From Bacillota bacterium (GTDB lineage Bacteria > Bacillota > Clostridia > Christensenellales > SZUA-584): a stretch of DNA of 64,000 nt. The stretch lies in NCBI GenBank assembly GCA_023406895.1, contig JAEXTV010000007.1, positions 62,001-126,000 of the forward strand, given 5' to 3'. Position 1 is the stretch's first letter, and each line of letters starts with the position of its first letter. The position numbers and the translations under genes are program-made. Below the pieces are notes generated by a model. It ran no database searches, was not told the origin of the DNA, and was given only the letters and a program-made list of their open reading frames with translations. This document shows positions 52,287 through 61,241 of this stretch, piece after piece.

Positions 52287-53216
52287 ATGACACAGTTGCT
52301 CTTTATATTATACGATGTATCGCTGCCCATACTGCTGCTCATCACAGCGGGATACGTGTTTCAAAAGATATTCAAAACGGATGTCCGCTCGTTCACAAAG
52401 CTTCTTATATATGTATTGACGCCCGCCGTCATATTCGTGAAGATTATTGACACCGAATTTACGTGGCAGCTGTTTTTGATAGTGGGGGCGTTTATCATGC
52501 TGATTCAAGCGGTCATGCTTGTCATCAGTCTTGTCATCAGCCGGATTCTTGGACATACCAAAAGCATGCGAAATGCAACGATCAATGCGCTGGCTCTTTT
52601 TAACACCGGCAATTACGGCATACCGCTGATTGACCTCGCGTTTAAGGGCAATCCGCTTGCGGATACATCCCAAATACTGATCGTCGTGATTCAAAACGTC
52701 ATGACCAACACCGCAGGCGTATACCTTGCAAGCAGCGGCGGCAGCAGCGGCAAAAAGGCGCTGAGCAGCATTGCGAAAATGCCCGCGATTTATATCATGG
52801 TGCTGGCCGCTTTGTTCAATTTGCTGCATATTGAGGTGCCTGCGACCTTCATGATCCCTCTTGACTATATGGCGGATGGGTTCTTTGCGATGGCGCTGAT
52901 CGGGCTCGGAATCCAACTGGCTGAGGTGCCCATCAAGCTGGGCGGCATGAAAAAAGTGGCTGCCATCAGCCTTGTCAAAGTGCTGTCCGCGCCGTTGATC
53001 GGGCTGCTGCTGGTGCTGTTGCTGGGGGTTAAGGGGATATTGGCGCAGGCCTTGATTATTGGTATTTCCACACCCACGGCCGTCAATTCGGCGCTGCTCG
53101 CGCGTGAATTCGATAACGAGCCCGCGTTTGCCGCGCAGATGGTTGTGGTGACCACTGTGATCTGCACCGTGACGCTGCCTGCCGTAATTTACCTTGCGGG
53201 CCTATATTTTGTTTAA
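52287..53216 (+). CDS. AEC-family transporter
   Basis: 309 aa with an AAGGA SD. About ten hydrophobic helices in two halves separated near residue 150, as in the auxin efflux carrier family. Conserved features include FNTGNYGIPLIDLAF and, near the C-terminus, STPTAVNSALLAREF. Bacterial members carry malate, lactate or other small organic anions; substrate not predictable. Monocistronic, just upstream of the rpmH promoter. Confidence 0.88.
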   Translation: MTQLLFILYDVSLPILLLITAGYVFQKIFKTDVRSFTKLLIYVLTPAVIFVKIIDTEFTWQLFLIVGAFIMLIQAVMLVISLVISRILGHTKSMRNATINALALFNTGNYGIPLIDLAFKGNPLADTSQILIVVIQNVMTNTAGVYLASSGGSSGKKALSSIAKMPAIYIMVLAALFNLLHIEVPATFMIPLDYMADGFFAMALIGLGIQLAEVPIKLGGMKKVAAISLVKVLSAPLIGLLLVLLLGVKGILAQALIIGISTPTAVNSALLAREFDNEPAFAAQMVVVTTVICTVTLPAVIYLAGLYFV

Positions 53217-53238
53217 ACGCGCCGAGCCATCATTGTTG

Positions 53239-53267
53239 TTGACATTATCATACGACTTCAATATAAT
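53239..53267 (+). promoter_or_regulatory. Promoter of the rpmH operon
   Basis: Consensus TTGACA (53239-53244), 17 bp, consensus TATAAT (53262-53267). Confidence 0.9.
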
Positions 53268-53333
53268 ATATCCGTCTTGCTATAGAGATTTGGCCAATAT
53301 TGGCTCATAATATGAAGGAGAGTTTTGATCCAA

Positions 53334-53468
53334 ATGAAAATGACATTACAGCCCAAGAAAAGGCAGCGCAAGAAAGAACACGGGTTCAGAAAAAGAATGC
53401 AGACCAAGGCCGGCAGAAATGTTTTAAAACGCAGACGCGCGAAGGGCAGAAAAGAGCTGACTGCATAA
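53334..53468 (+). CDS. rpmH: 50S ribosomal protein L34
   Basis: 44 aa, the normal length. MKMTLQPKKRQRKKEHGFRK at the start and a Lys/Arg-rich end (LKRRRAKGRKELTA) are diagnostic. GAAGGAG lies 13 nt before the first ATG; a second ATG two codons later is further away, and homologues fit the first. It is followed by rnpA as in nearly all bacteria. Confidence 0.97.
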   Translation: MKMTLQPKKRQRKKEHGFRKRMQTKAGRNVLKRRRAKGRKELTA

Positions 53469-53543
53469 TTGCTGGATGCCGAGAATATTTCGGCAATTTT
53501 TTTCGGTACCAAAGTTTAATGGCCGTACGAATGGAAGGTATAG

Positions 53544-53882
53544 TTGAGGCGCGAATATTCGCTAAGGCGCAATAAAGAATTCAGATATGTGTACAGAAGA
53601 GGAAAATCCGTTTCTGATAAAGCCATGGTGCTCGTCTGTGTGCCGACCAAAACACCGCATCTGAAAGTTGGCTTTTCTGTTTCTAAAAAGCTTGGCAACA
53701 GTGTGGTGAGAAACCGGATTAAGCGCAGAATGAAAGAGGCTTTTTTCTCGGTGCTTGATGATGTGAATCCGAACTGTCTGCTCATTTTTACGCCGCGCAT
53801 AGAGATTAGGGACATGACGTATCAGGAGATACTGCTTTCCATGTGCAAGCTGCTGAAAAGAGCGGGGCAATTGAAAGAATGA
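53544..53882 (+). CDS. rnpA: Ribonuclease P protein component
   Basis: 112 aa from a TTG after GGAAGG. Family signature: LRRNKEFRYVYRRGKSVSDK, KVGFSVSKKLGNSVVRNRIK, then RRMKEAF. It binds the RNase P RNA for tRNA 5' maturation. It overlaps yidD by 4 nt. Confidence 0.96.
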   Translation: MRREYSLRRNKEFRYVYRRGKSVSDKAMVLVCVPTKTPHLKVGFSVSKKLGNSVVRNRIKRRMKEAFFSVLDDVNPNCLLIFTPRIEIRDMTYQEILLSMCKLLKRAGQLKE

Positions 53883-54088
53883 AACGTGTATTGCTTGGCA
53901 TAATATGGTTTTACAAAAAAGCCATTTCGCCATACACCCGACGGTCGTGCCGGTTCACGCCGACCTGTTCGGATTACGCGGTGGAAGCAATTAAAAAGCA
54001 TGGTGCACTCAAAGGTCTGGGGCTGAGTATCTGGCGTATACTGCGGTGCAATCCATTTTGCAAGGGCGGGTATGACCCTGTTCCTTGA
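53879..54088 (+). CDS. yidD: Membrane protein insertion efficiency factor YidD
   Basis: 69 aa from the ATG overlapping the rnpA stop. Typical FYKKAISPYTRRSCRFTPTC and SDYAVEAIKKHG, ending with RCNPFCKGGYDPVP. Peripheral membrane protein assisting YidC-dependent insertion; always between rnpA and yidC in this order. Confidence 0.96.
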   Translation: MKRVLLGIIWFYKKAISPYTRRSCRFTPTCSDYAVEAIKKHGALKGLGLSIWRILRCNPFCKGGYDPVP

Positions 54089-54120
54089 AGCGTTTGAAAT
54101 GATGATGGAGGACCAATCGA

Positions 54121-55071
54121 TTGGATTTTCTAAGTAATAATTTTATCTCAGACTTTTTCGTGCTGGTGCTCAAATGGGTCTACGGCATGGTACAGGACTA
54201 TTCTGTGGCCATAATTATTGTGACAATACTGGTCAGGCTACTCATACTTCCCCTTGATCTGAGACAAAAAAAGAGTGCGCGCAAGATGGCACAGATACAG
54301 CCGATGATCGATTCGATGAAGAAGCGTTACGCCAACAATCCGCAGCAGCTGCAAAAAAAGCAGCAGGAGCTTTTCAAAAAGGAAGGCGTGAGGCCGCTTG
54401 CGGGATGCCTGCCAATGCTCATCACAATGCCGATATTCTTCGCGTTTTTCGGTGCGATGCGCGTGCTGGCCGCGGAACAGACAGTGGCGCTGATGCTCAA
54501 TGCCCAGCATCTTGGACAAGCTTATTATTCGCTGCCGAACTGGCTCTGGGTGCATAACTTCTGGCAGCCAGATTCAATGCTGTCGCCGATTATGCCCACC
54601 TCCGGTGAATTTGCCACGTTCGTGCAGACCAACGCATCGTATATCACGCCGCAGTCGCTGCATATGCTGTCCCATTCGAATTTGCTGGATTTCAACCTGA
54701 CAGCCGGTGTGCAGGGTGGCTCGGGATACGAAACCTTAACCACGAGCATACTTCAATACAACAAGCTTGCGGATGCAAACGGACCGCTTTACACGAATGG
54801 CTGGTTTATACTGCCGATACTCGCGGGCGTGTCCTTATTCGTACAGCAAAAGCTCACAATGGGGCAGACGCCTCAGGCGGGCAACAGCAAGTTTATGCTG
54901 TGGTTCTTCCCGCTGTTTTCAATATGGATCTGCGCAACAGCCAATACCGCATTTTCAATCTACTGGCTGTTTGCCAACCTTTACGCGCTGGGTCAGTCGC
55001 TGATTGTGAACTGGTACTATAAGCGGCGTGATGCCAAGCAAAAGCAGGGTGTCATTGAGGAGGCAACTTAA
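54121..55071 (+). CDS. yidC: Membrane protein insertase YidC/Oxa1
   Basis: 316 aa from a TTG with GGAGG SD. Gram-positive-type YidC: short N-terminus, conserved hydrophilic-groove Arg in VTILVRLLILPLDLRQKKS, the cytosolic hairpin PQQLQKKQQELFKKEGVRPL, and GCLPMLITMPIFFAFF. Five membrane helices. An extracytoplasmic insert of about 100 residues between helices 2 and 3 is long for a Gram-positive member. No lipobox is seen at the N-terminus. Confidence 0.96.
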   Translation: MDFLSNNFISDFFVLVLKWVYGMVQDYSVAIIIVTILVRLLILPLDLRQKKSARKMAQIQPMIDSMKKRYANNPQQLQKKQQELFKKEGVRPLAGCLPMLITMPIFFAFFGAMRVLAAEQTVALMLNAQHLGQAYYSLPNWLWVHNFWQPDSMLSPIMPTSGEFATFVQTNASYITPQSLHMLSHSNLLDFNLTAGVQGGSGYETLTTSILQYNKLADANGPLYTNGWFILPILAGVSLFVQQKLTMGQTPQAGNSKFMLWFFPLFSIWICATANTAFSIYWLFANLYALGQSLIVNWYYKRRDAKQKQGVIEEAT

Positions 55072-55991
55072 TGGACATGATAGAATGCAAGGGCAAAACA
55101 GTTGATGAAGCTGTGTTCAGCGGCCTTATCAAAATGGATTTGTCCATTGATGAAGTCAATATAGAAATTCTCGATGAAGGCGGCGGCCTTTTCAAAAGTG
55201 CAAAGGTGCGTCTGACGAAGAAGTCGGAAGATGATATCAAAGCGGCAATCACAAAACAGCAGGAAGATATCAAAACGGAAAGCTTTGAGCACTCCCGCCC
55301 GCATGACTATCATGAGCGGCGCGACCAAAGCGGACCGCGCAGAGATCGCAACAGCGGTTCGTTCTCAAGAGACAGACGGGATGGCGGGCAGCGCCGCGAC
55401 AACGGACAGCGCCGGGATAACAGCCAGTATCGCGACAACGCGCAGCGCCGTGACCACCAGAGAAGAGACCAGCACGAGGAGATAACGGCAGATCCGAACT
55501 TTGTGCCGCAGGAGCCGGAAAACGAAGCGGAGAAATTTCTGCTTGGTGTGTTTGAGAAAATGGGCATTAACGTCCGGCTGAAATCGGCCACAGAAGACGG
55601 TTTGCTCAAGATCGACATGTCAGGACGCGGCATGGGTATGCTGATCGGGCGCCGCGGAGAAACTCTGGATGCGCTGCAGTACTTAACCAGCCTTGTGCTA
55701 AACAACGGCAAGGAAGATTATACGAAGGTCATGCTCGACACCGAGGACTATCGCAAAAAGCGTGAAGATACGTTGCGCCGGCTTGCGGCAAGGCTCGCCG
55801 ATAAGGTGCAGAAAACGGGCAAACGCGTGGTGCTGGAGCCTATGAATCCGTATGAACGGCGTATTTTGCACTCAACACTGCAGGATTACGATAATGTCTA
55901 TACCTACAGTGAGGGTGAAGATCCGTTTCGAAGCGTGGTCGTGGCACTCAAAGGCGCTGAAGATGCGCCGCAGGAAGCGCAGAGCAAATAG
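55071..55991 (+). CDS. jag: RNA-binding protein Jag/KhpB
   Basis: 306 aa. Its ATG shares one base with the yidC stop (TAATG). Order: Jag_N domain (CKGKTVDEAVFSGL, residues 5-55), a low-complexity Arg/Asp/Gln/Asn-rich linker of about 60 residues (roughly 80-140, repeated RRDN units), the KH domain with GMLIGRRGETLDALQYL, and R3H with RRLAARLADK and PMNPYERRILH. It binds RNA and, with KhpA, influences cell division and envelope functions in Firmicutes. The repetitive linker is longer than usual. Followed by a terminator. Confidence 0.95.
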   Translation: MDMIECKGKTVDEAVFSGLIKMDLSIDEVNIEILDEGGGLFKSAKVRLTKKSEDDIKAAITKQQEDIKTESFEHSRPHDYHERRDQSGPRRDRNSGSFSRDRRDGGQRRDNGQRRDNSQYRDNAQRRDHQRRDQHEEITADPNFVPQEPENEAEKFLLGVFEKMGINVRLKSATEDGLLKIDMSGRGMGMLIGRRGETLDALQYLTSLVLNNGKEDYTKVMLDTEDYRKKREDTLRRLAARLADKVQKTGKRVVLEPMNPYERRILHSTLQDYDNVYTYSEGEDPFRSVVVALKGAEDAPQEAQSK

Positions 55992-56002
55992 TAAAGATTC
56001 AA

Positions 56003-56027
56003 AGGAGCGGAAACGCTCCTTTTTTTC
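56003..56027 (+). terminator. Terminator of the rpmH operon
   Basis: AGGAGCG-GAAA-CGCTCCT with a T7 run, 12 nt after the jag stop. Confidence 0.92.
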
Positions 56028-56094
56028 GTTTGTATATGAGAGATATTGTACGCGTATCCATAAAGAAAGGAACACACATCGAAAGGGACCAGTA

Positions 56095-56817
56095 ATGAAA
56101 AGAGCGGTTGTTATCGGCGCAAGCAGCGGCATTGGCGCAGAGCTTGCTAAACAGCTTTCTGTCGACTATGGCGTAATCGGTCTTGCGGCAAGACGAACGC
56201 AGCTGCTGGGGGAACTGGCCGCTGAGATAGGCAGCGAAACACATATCATGATGATGGATGTCTCCAATGCGGATGAAGCGCAGCAGCGGCTTAACAGCCT
56301 GATCGAAGATATGGGCGGCGTAGATTTGGCTGTGATTTGTGCGGCAACGGGCAGCATAAACCCGGAGCTAAACGCAGAGCTGGAGCTGAAAACGATTGAT
56401 GTGAATGTCACGGGGTTTACGTGTCTCGCGGATATCTTGATGAACCGCTTTATTGAACAGGGAGAAGGGCATCTGGTCGGTCTATCGTCTGTGGCGGCGC
56501 TGCGCGGAAGCGGCATCTGTCCCGCGTATAATGCAAGCAAGGCTTATATGTCTAACTATCTTGAAGGGCTTCGGATGAAAGCCGCGCACGTCAGTAAAAA
56601 TATCATCGTGTCAGACATCAAGCCCGGCTTTGTGGATACACAAATGGCGCAGGGTGAGGGGCTGTTTTGGGTGGCATCTGCGCAGGAAGCGGCGAGGCAG
56701 ATCTGCCGGCTGATAAAGCGGCGCAAAGCTCATGGGTATGTGACGCGCCGGTGGCGCCTTGTGGCATGGATATTAAAGCTCATGCCGGGATGGTTGTACA
56801 AGAGACTATTTAAATGA
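56095..56817 (+). CDS. Short-chain dehydrogenase/reductase
   Basis: 240 aa from the ATG with GAAAGGGA SD; the frame opens earlier inside jag, but that part is not translated sense. Cofactor motif VVIGASSGIGAELAKQL, catalytic Ser in LVGLSSVAAL and YNASK (YxxxK). The C-terminal basic amphipathic end (RWRLVAWILKLMPGWLYKRL) resembles SDRs that associate with membranes, as in many DltE-like or long-chain ketone-acting members. Substrate unknown. Confidence 0.9.
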   Translation: MKRAVVIGASSGIGAELAKQLSVDYGVIGLAARRTQLLGELAAEIGSETHIMMMDVSNADEAQQRLNSLIEDMGGVDLAVICAATGSINPELNAELELKTIDVNVTGFTCLADILMNRFIEQGEGHLVGLSSVAALRGSGICPAYNASKAYMSNYLEGLRMKAAHVSKNIIVSDIKPGFVDTQMAQGEGLFWVASAQEAARQICRLIKRRKAHGYVTRRWRLVAWILKLMPGWLYKRLFK

Positions 56818-56930
56818 GTATTTCAACGACGGTCTGAAGAATTTATCTATCGTGAGAGAGGCCATTTTATTGCCATGAAACGAGAGAAGTACAATTCAAT
56901 CAGACAAACTTCTACAGAAAATGCAATCTA

Positions 56931-56959
56931 TTGACATCGCACAATCCCGATAGTACTAT
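56931..56959 (+). promoter_or_regulatory. Candidate promoter of the five-gene operon
   Basis: TTGACA (56931-56936), 17 bp, TACTAT (56954-56959). Confidence 0.55.
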
Positions 56960-56983
56960 AAATAATATATCCATTTACGCGCT

Positions 56984-58474
56984 ATGATTTTTCTACGGAA
57001 GAGGTGTATCAAAATTAGATACATTGATTTGGCGAATAAATCTCGTGATGCATTTCTACATGGCATTGATATACTGATCGACAACACGCTTCCTTCAGTT
57101 TGGGATGACAATGCTACTGGTTGGCACGAAAGATGGCAGAGTGGTGCTAAGTCAACCGGCATTTATGCGTCATGCGAAGGAACTATTTTGTTGACCCAGA
57201 TAAAAGACAGACACAGAAGCATCGAAGTTAATGAAATGATCAAAAGAGTTTACACTAAACATTTATGCAAAGTATTTGACAATGAGTATGTCATTGAGAG
57301 CGGCGAATGGGAGCAGACTCGGATAAATCAGAGGGAACAATCCATCAACGTTTCTTTCAAAATGGCGAAGTTTTTGCTAGCATCTGGCTATATTGATGAC
57401 AGTTTAAAAGATGAGCATGTAGTCAACAATATTGTCGAAAAACTTCTTTCGTTATACGACGCTGGTAAAAAACAGTTTAGAAATGTGACATACGAAGATC
57501 TCACGAGTCTTGCTTCCACAGTTTTTGCCTTTATCGCGTTAAAAAGGCACCTTGATAAAAATCACCATATTTTATTACAGGTTAAAGAGCAGCTGATGGA
57601 AATCCTGACCTCGCCGATATATGACGATAATTACATATGCATAATACTATCTGCATGGGCTGTTTCAGAATCTTTGGAGATGTTTGATAATAAACAGATA
57701 TGCCAAGCGACAAATGCATTGAAAAGAGCCATGAAGTGTGAAAACAAAGGCGATACAATAGCATTTGAAGAATATATTGTTAAGGATAAAGATCTGGATA
57801 CATTTCGTTATAACAAAAACATTATATACTTGCATACAATAATTAACTTCATTAACTCTGGATTTCTAAAATTTGAAAATTACATTTCAATAATTGAGGA
57901 TATTGTTAAAATTGTCGAAACAACTCAGGCAGAAGGAATGTACATTCGGGAAGACAAAAAAATGTTTTGGGAAAATTATCAGGCCTTATTATTAATAAAC
58001 GACCTTTATAAATTAATAATGAACAACGTAAAAGATGAGGAGAGTTTTATGATTATTAACCCCAAATTTTTTATAAAGCATGAATTCAGCATTAACGAAA
58101 AGTTGGCAGCCATCCTCATGCCGTTTGGGGAGGATATGCCAAAATCGGTTCTTGGAGCGTTTGAAAGAGCAGTGCGTGGATATGGATACGAACCATGGAG
58201 AAGTGATAAAAAACATAGTCAAAGTTTCATCATGCAAGATATATGGGAGAATATCAACCAAGCCAAATTTGTGATTGCGGATTGTACGGGCAGGAACCCC
58301 AATGTTTTCTATGAGCTTGGTATTGCGCATACAATTGGAAAGCCGGTGTTCATGTGTGCTCAGAGACCAGAAGACTTTCCTTTTGATATCAGTCATATCC
58401 GTCATTTTGTTTATAATTCTAATGATATTCTGCCACTGATAGAAGAAATAGAAAAATTCATGCAGGAATTATAG
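56984..58474 (+). CDS. Helical-toroid protein with C-terminal nucleoside-deoxyribosyltransferase/TIR-like domain
   Basis: 496 aa, AT-rich. I do not recognise a named family. Residues about 30-345 are helical, with spaced units such as TGIYASCEGTILLTQ, YICIILSAWAVSES and FWENYQALLLINDLY that recall alpha/alpha-toroid (prenyltransferase/cyclase-like) repeats. Residues about 372-496 form a Rossmann-like domain beginning AAILMPFGED and containing FVIADCTGRNPNVFYELGIA and GKPVFMC, the signature region of nucleoside 2-deoxyribosyltransferase-like and TIR-like nucleotide-processing domains, with Glu444 as candidate nucleophile. The start is uncertain: ATG 56984 has no SD, while GGAAGAGGTG lies 7 nt before an in-frame ATT at 57014. 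First gene of the operon. Confidence 0.72.
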   Translation: MIFLRKRCIKIRYIDLANKSRDAFLHGIDILIDNTLPSVWDDNATGWHERWQSGAKSTGIYASCEGTILLTQIKDRHRSIEVNEMIKRVYTKHLCKVFDNEYVIESGEWEQTRINQREQSINVSFKMAKFLLASGYIDDSLKDEHVVNNIVEKLLSLYDAGKKQFRNVTYEDLTSLASTVFAFIALKRHLDKNHHILLQVKEQLMEILTSPIYDDNYICIILSAWAVSESLEMFDNKQICQATNALKRAMKCENKGDTIAFEEYIVKDKDLDTFRYNKNIIYLHTIINFINSGFLKFENYISIIEDIVKIVETTQAEGMYIREDKKMFWENYQALLLINDLYKLIMNNVKDEESFMIINPKFFIKHEFSINEKLAAILMPFGEDMPKSVLGAFERAVRGYGYEPWRSDKKHSQSFIMQDIWENINQAKFVIADCTGRNPNVFYELGIAHTIGKPVFMCAQRPEDFPFDISHIRHFVYNSNDILPLIEEIEKFMQEL

Positions 58475-58481
58475 AGAATAT

Positions 58482-58931
58482 ATGAACGCATTCTGCTTCG
58501 CTCAAAAGGCGTTTATCATCAAGGATCGAAAACTGCTCCTTATCAAAAAATCGTCGCAAGATCCGCAAAATGCGGACAAGTGGGAAGTGCCCGGAGGCCG
58601 CATGGAGTTCGGAGAGACCATAGAAGAGCATATCAAACGTGAGGTCAAAGAAGAAACGGATATTGAAATCAAAGTGGGAGAGCCTTTTGATATCTGGACA
58701 TGGATTATGAACTCAACGGACAGCAATGGGAACACGATTCAAACTCAGGTTGTGGCGGTTGCACGGCAATGCGAAGCTAAAACGAATGAAGTCAGTGTAT
58801 CGGGGCAGGTACGGGAAGATTTTTTAGCCGAAGCCAAATGGGTACCGGTGAACGACGTGCTAAGCTATGATTTAATACCCGAAATAATACCGGTTATGAA
58901 AAAATTCTTGAGCCGCTTCGCCAATATATGA
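58482..58931 (+). CDS. NUDIX hydrolase
   Basis: 149 aa, 7 nt after the preceding stop. The Nudix box is complete: GGRMEFGETIEEHIKREVKE followed by ETDIEI, with Asp in place of the usual Gly near the end. The N-terminal strand AFIIKDRKLLLIKK and WEVPGGR are typical. It would hydrolyse a nucleoside diphosphate linked to another moiety; the substrate is open. Second gene of the five-gene operon. Confidence 0.92.
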   Translation: MNAFCFAQKAFIIKDRKLLLIKKSSQDPQNADKWEVPGGRMEFGETIEEHIKREVKEETDIEIKVGEPFDIWTWIMNSTDSNGNTIQTQVVAVARQCEAKTNEVSVSGQVREDFLAEAKWVPVNDVLSYDLIPEIIPVMKKFLSRFANI

Positions 58932-58975
58932 CCGACAACATTGATCCGCAAAATAAGAGCTGGAGATAATTGTAT

Positions 58976-59635
58976 ATGTCGAGTGAATGCCTTTTCTGTG
59001 AAGACAGCCGATTCTCTTTAAACAATTCTATCGGGCTTCCCGGTGAAGAGTCTATTATATATCAAGATGAGAATGTTTATATCACACCCGATATTGCACC
59101 GATCGTATTCGGGCATTTTCTGATTATCACCAAAGAGCACTATAACTGTTTCGGCAGCACGGATGACGCTGTGTTTGCGTCTCTAGAAAAAGCCAAGGTA
59201 TACCTGGAAGAGGTTATATTTAGTAAAACGCCATTGCTGTTTTTTGAACATGGATCAGTCATTGACCATACGGCGGGCTGCTGCATTGACCACGCCCATT
59301 TACACGCAGTGCCGCTCATCAGCGATTTAAATATAGACGCTTATATAAAAAACTCGGGTTTTGTGGAATCAGACGGACGACGAGCGGATAGAAATGCACT
59401 GAAGCTATGTGCGGCCGAACAGCAGCCATATCTTTATTTCCAAACCGGAGATTCTCAAAGCTGGTACTATCCCGTCGGCCATCTGCCAAGCCAGTTTTTT
59501 CGTATGATGATTGCGTCTCATATCTCAGGAGAGTATAACTGGAAGCAGTTATATCAATCGCGCGAATCTCAGAAGCTGTTCAGACAGACACTCGCCTTCG
59601 CGAGGAAAAAGAGCCCTGATGTCGTGCAGATATAA
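58976..59635 (+). CDS. HIT-family protein
   Basis: 219 aa from the ATG 10 nt after GGAG (a TTG two codons earlier sits too close). Starts with a CLFC pair, then VYITPDIAPIVFGHFLIITK and the histidine triad DHAHLHAVP (His106, 108, 110). HIT proteins hydrolyse or transfer nucleoside monophosphates (Hint, Fhit, GalT and Ap4A phosphorylase branches). The length, about twice that of Hint, and the C-terminal WYYPVGHLPSQFFR fit a GalT/Ap4A-phosphorylase-like or HIT-like transferase. Third gene of the operon. Confidence 0.85.
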   Translation: MSSECLFCEDSRFSLNNSIGLPGEESIIYQDENVYITPDIAPIVFGHFLIITKEHYNCFGSTDDAVFASLEKAKVYLEEVIFSKTPLLFFEHGSVIDHTAGCCIDHAHLHAVPLISDLNIDAYIKNSGFVESDGRRADRNALKLCAAEQQPYLYFQTGDSQSWYYPVGHLPSQFFRMMIASHISGEYNWKQLYQSRESQKLFRQTLAFARKKSPDVVQI

Positions 59636-59672
59636 TTTATGACGCAAATGATATGAATGATAGGACGAACAG

Positions 59673-60578
59673 ATGAAAGAATTGCACTGCGTGATTATAG
59701 GGGATGCGAACATTGATGTGATTACATCTTTAGAGCGGCAGGATGTTTTGCACATGGAAAATCCTTGCGTCTATTCGGGCGTCACCACGAGCGTGGGCGG
59801 AAACGGCATATTCTTTGCTGAAGCCGCCAGAGAAGCCGGATATACATCGGTGAAGCTGTTGTGTTCGCTCGGAGAGGATCTCGCAGCCGAAGAAATAAGG
59901 GCTTACTGTCAAAGAAAAAAGCTGGACATCATTCATTTCCCGAGCAAAAAGAATACGGGAAAGGTGATTATTCTCTACAAACCAAATGATAAAAGAATAC
60001 TAATTGCCGATCGGGGAGCCAATGAGGATTTCTTGATCGGCGGAGATGATCTGCCCACGCGCATGTTTCATACAACGAACATTCTTTACGTATCCGGATA
60101 CTTTTTATTGAACGAAACTCAGAGCCTTGCCGTTGAGTGCTTAGCGAACAAGTTTATCAATGCGGGTTCATTTGCTGTGATAGATGTCGTTCCTCATGAT
60201 ATCTACGAGAGAATGAGCTGGAATGAGTATTACAAAAGGTGCGCATATGCACATGGGGTTATCGCTGAAGCGCCGACCATTGCCGGGTTTATGAAAGCGG
60301 ATGCAGGCTGTATGTCTGCCGATGAAATGGCTGATTTTCTGCTCCGTTCCTTCGGCTTTTGCATCATCAGGCTCAATGCGCTGAGCGATTTTTTGATCGC
60401 CGACAGGAACCAACGGACGATCATCAGAATCGATTACAGACAGCAGATGTCAAGCCTGCGTTTCTCGGATCGCGTGGCGGCTTATGTGCTCAAACAGTAT
60501 TTAAATGATCCGAAAGGTTTTTTTGCTTCGCCAGCATGGGCTGATGATGTGAAGCGGGCAATGGGAGAGAGGGCATGA
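59673..60578 (+). CDS. PfkB-family protein with degenerate C-terminal motif
   Basis: 301 aa. The N-terminal ribokinase fold is clear: VIIGDANIDVI, SVGGNGIFFAEAAREAGY and LLCSLGEDLAAEEI. The hallmark GAGD anion hole near the C-terminus, expected around residue 255, is replaced by QMSSLRFSDRV, so ATP-dependent phosphorylation may be lost or altered. Family members phosphorylate sugars or nucleosides. Overlaps the methyltransferase gene by 4 nt. Fourth gene of the operon. Confidence 0.83.
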   Translation: MKELHCVIIGDANIDVITSLERQDVLHMENPCVYSGVTTSVGGNGIFFAEAAREAGYTSVKLLCSLGEDLAAEEIRAYCQRKKLDIIHFPSKKNTGKVIILYKPNDKRILIADRGANEDFLIGGDDLPTRMFHTTNILYVSGYFLLNETQSLAVECLANKFINAGSFAVIDVVPHDIYERMSWNEYYKRCAYAHGVIAEAPTIAGFMKADAGCMSADEMADFLLRSFGFCIIRLNALSDFLIADRNQRTIIRIDYRQQMSSLRFSDRVAAYVLKQYLNDPKGFFASPAWADDVKRAMGERA

Positions 60579-61240
60579 GAGATTACACACGGCAGAATAA
60601 AAAGGCATACAACCACCTTGCCGCCGCTTACACGAGAGAATGGGCTGACAAACCCGATATTGAGCTGGCTGGGCTCTTTTTGAAACAAGTGAAGGACGGC
60701 GCCAGTATACTCGATGTCGGCTGCGGACCCGGCCATTACAGCCAGTACTTTCATGAAAACGGGTACAGTGCCCAAGGAATCGATTTTTCCGAGAATATGA
60801 TACAAATCTCAAAGCTGCGGTATCGTGAGATAAAATTCAGCGTGCAGGATATGCGGCGGCTGGAGTTTGATGACCACACATTCGACGCTTTATGGGTGTG
60901 TTCGTCGTTTCCGCATATCCAAAAAAAAGAAGCGCCCAAGGTGCTGTTGGAATTTAAGCGCGTTCTTAAGAATGACGGGGTGCTATTCATCAACGCCATC
61001 ATCGGTCAGCGAGATTGCAGAATTGAAGACGAAAAAGAAATTGCCGGTTCATACAAAGGGCAGGGCCGTTTTTTTCAATGGTATCCGAATGCGGAAAGCT
61101 TTAAAACCATATTGGCTCAGGCGGGGTTCTCTGCGGACGAGGTCAACAACAAAACGGTGACCAGCCATGTTGTTGCAAACGCAACACTGCGAACAAATCA
61201 ATGGAGTAATTTTATCTGCCGGCCTACTCCGGAGAAATAG
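60575..61240 (+). CDS. SAM-dependent methyltransferase
   Basis: 221 aa class I methyltransferase. Motif I SILDVGCGPGHYSQYF near residue 47, GIDFSENMI at strand 2, then VQDMRRLEF and ALWVCSSFPHI. Substrate unknown. Translation is coupled to the PfkB-like gene by a 4-nt overlap, and a hairpin terminator follows directly. Last gene of the five-gene operon. Confidence 0.9.
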   Translation: MRDYTRQNKKAYNHLAAAYTREWADKPDIELAGLFLKQVKDGASILDVGCGPGHYSQYFHENGYSAQGIDFSENMIQISKLRYREIKFSVQDMRRLEFDDHTFDALWVCSSFPHIQKKEAPKVLLEFKRVLKNDGVLFINAIIGQRDCRIEDEKEIAGSYKGQGRFFQWYPNAESFKTILAQAGFSADEVNNKTVTSHVVANATLRTNQWSNFICRPTPEK

Positions 61241-61241
61241 G

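Noticed and set aside
53217..53333. Origin of replication next to rpmH
   Set aside because: I find a perfect sigma-A promoter but no TTATCCACA-like boxes and no dnaA.
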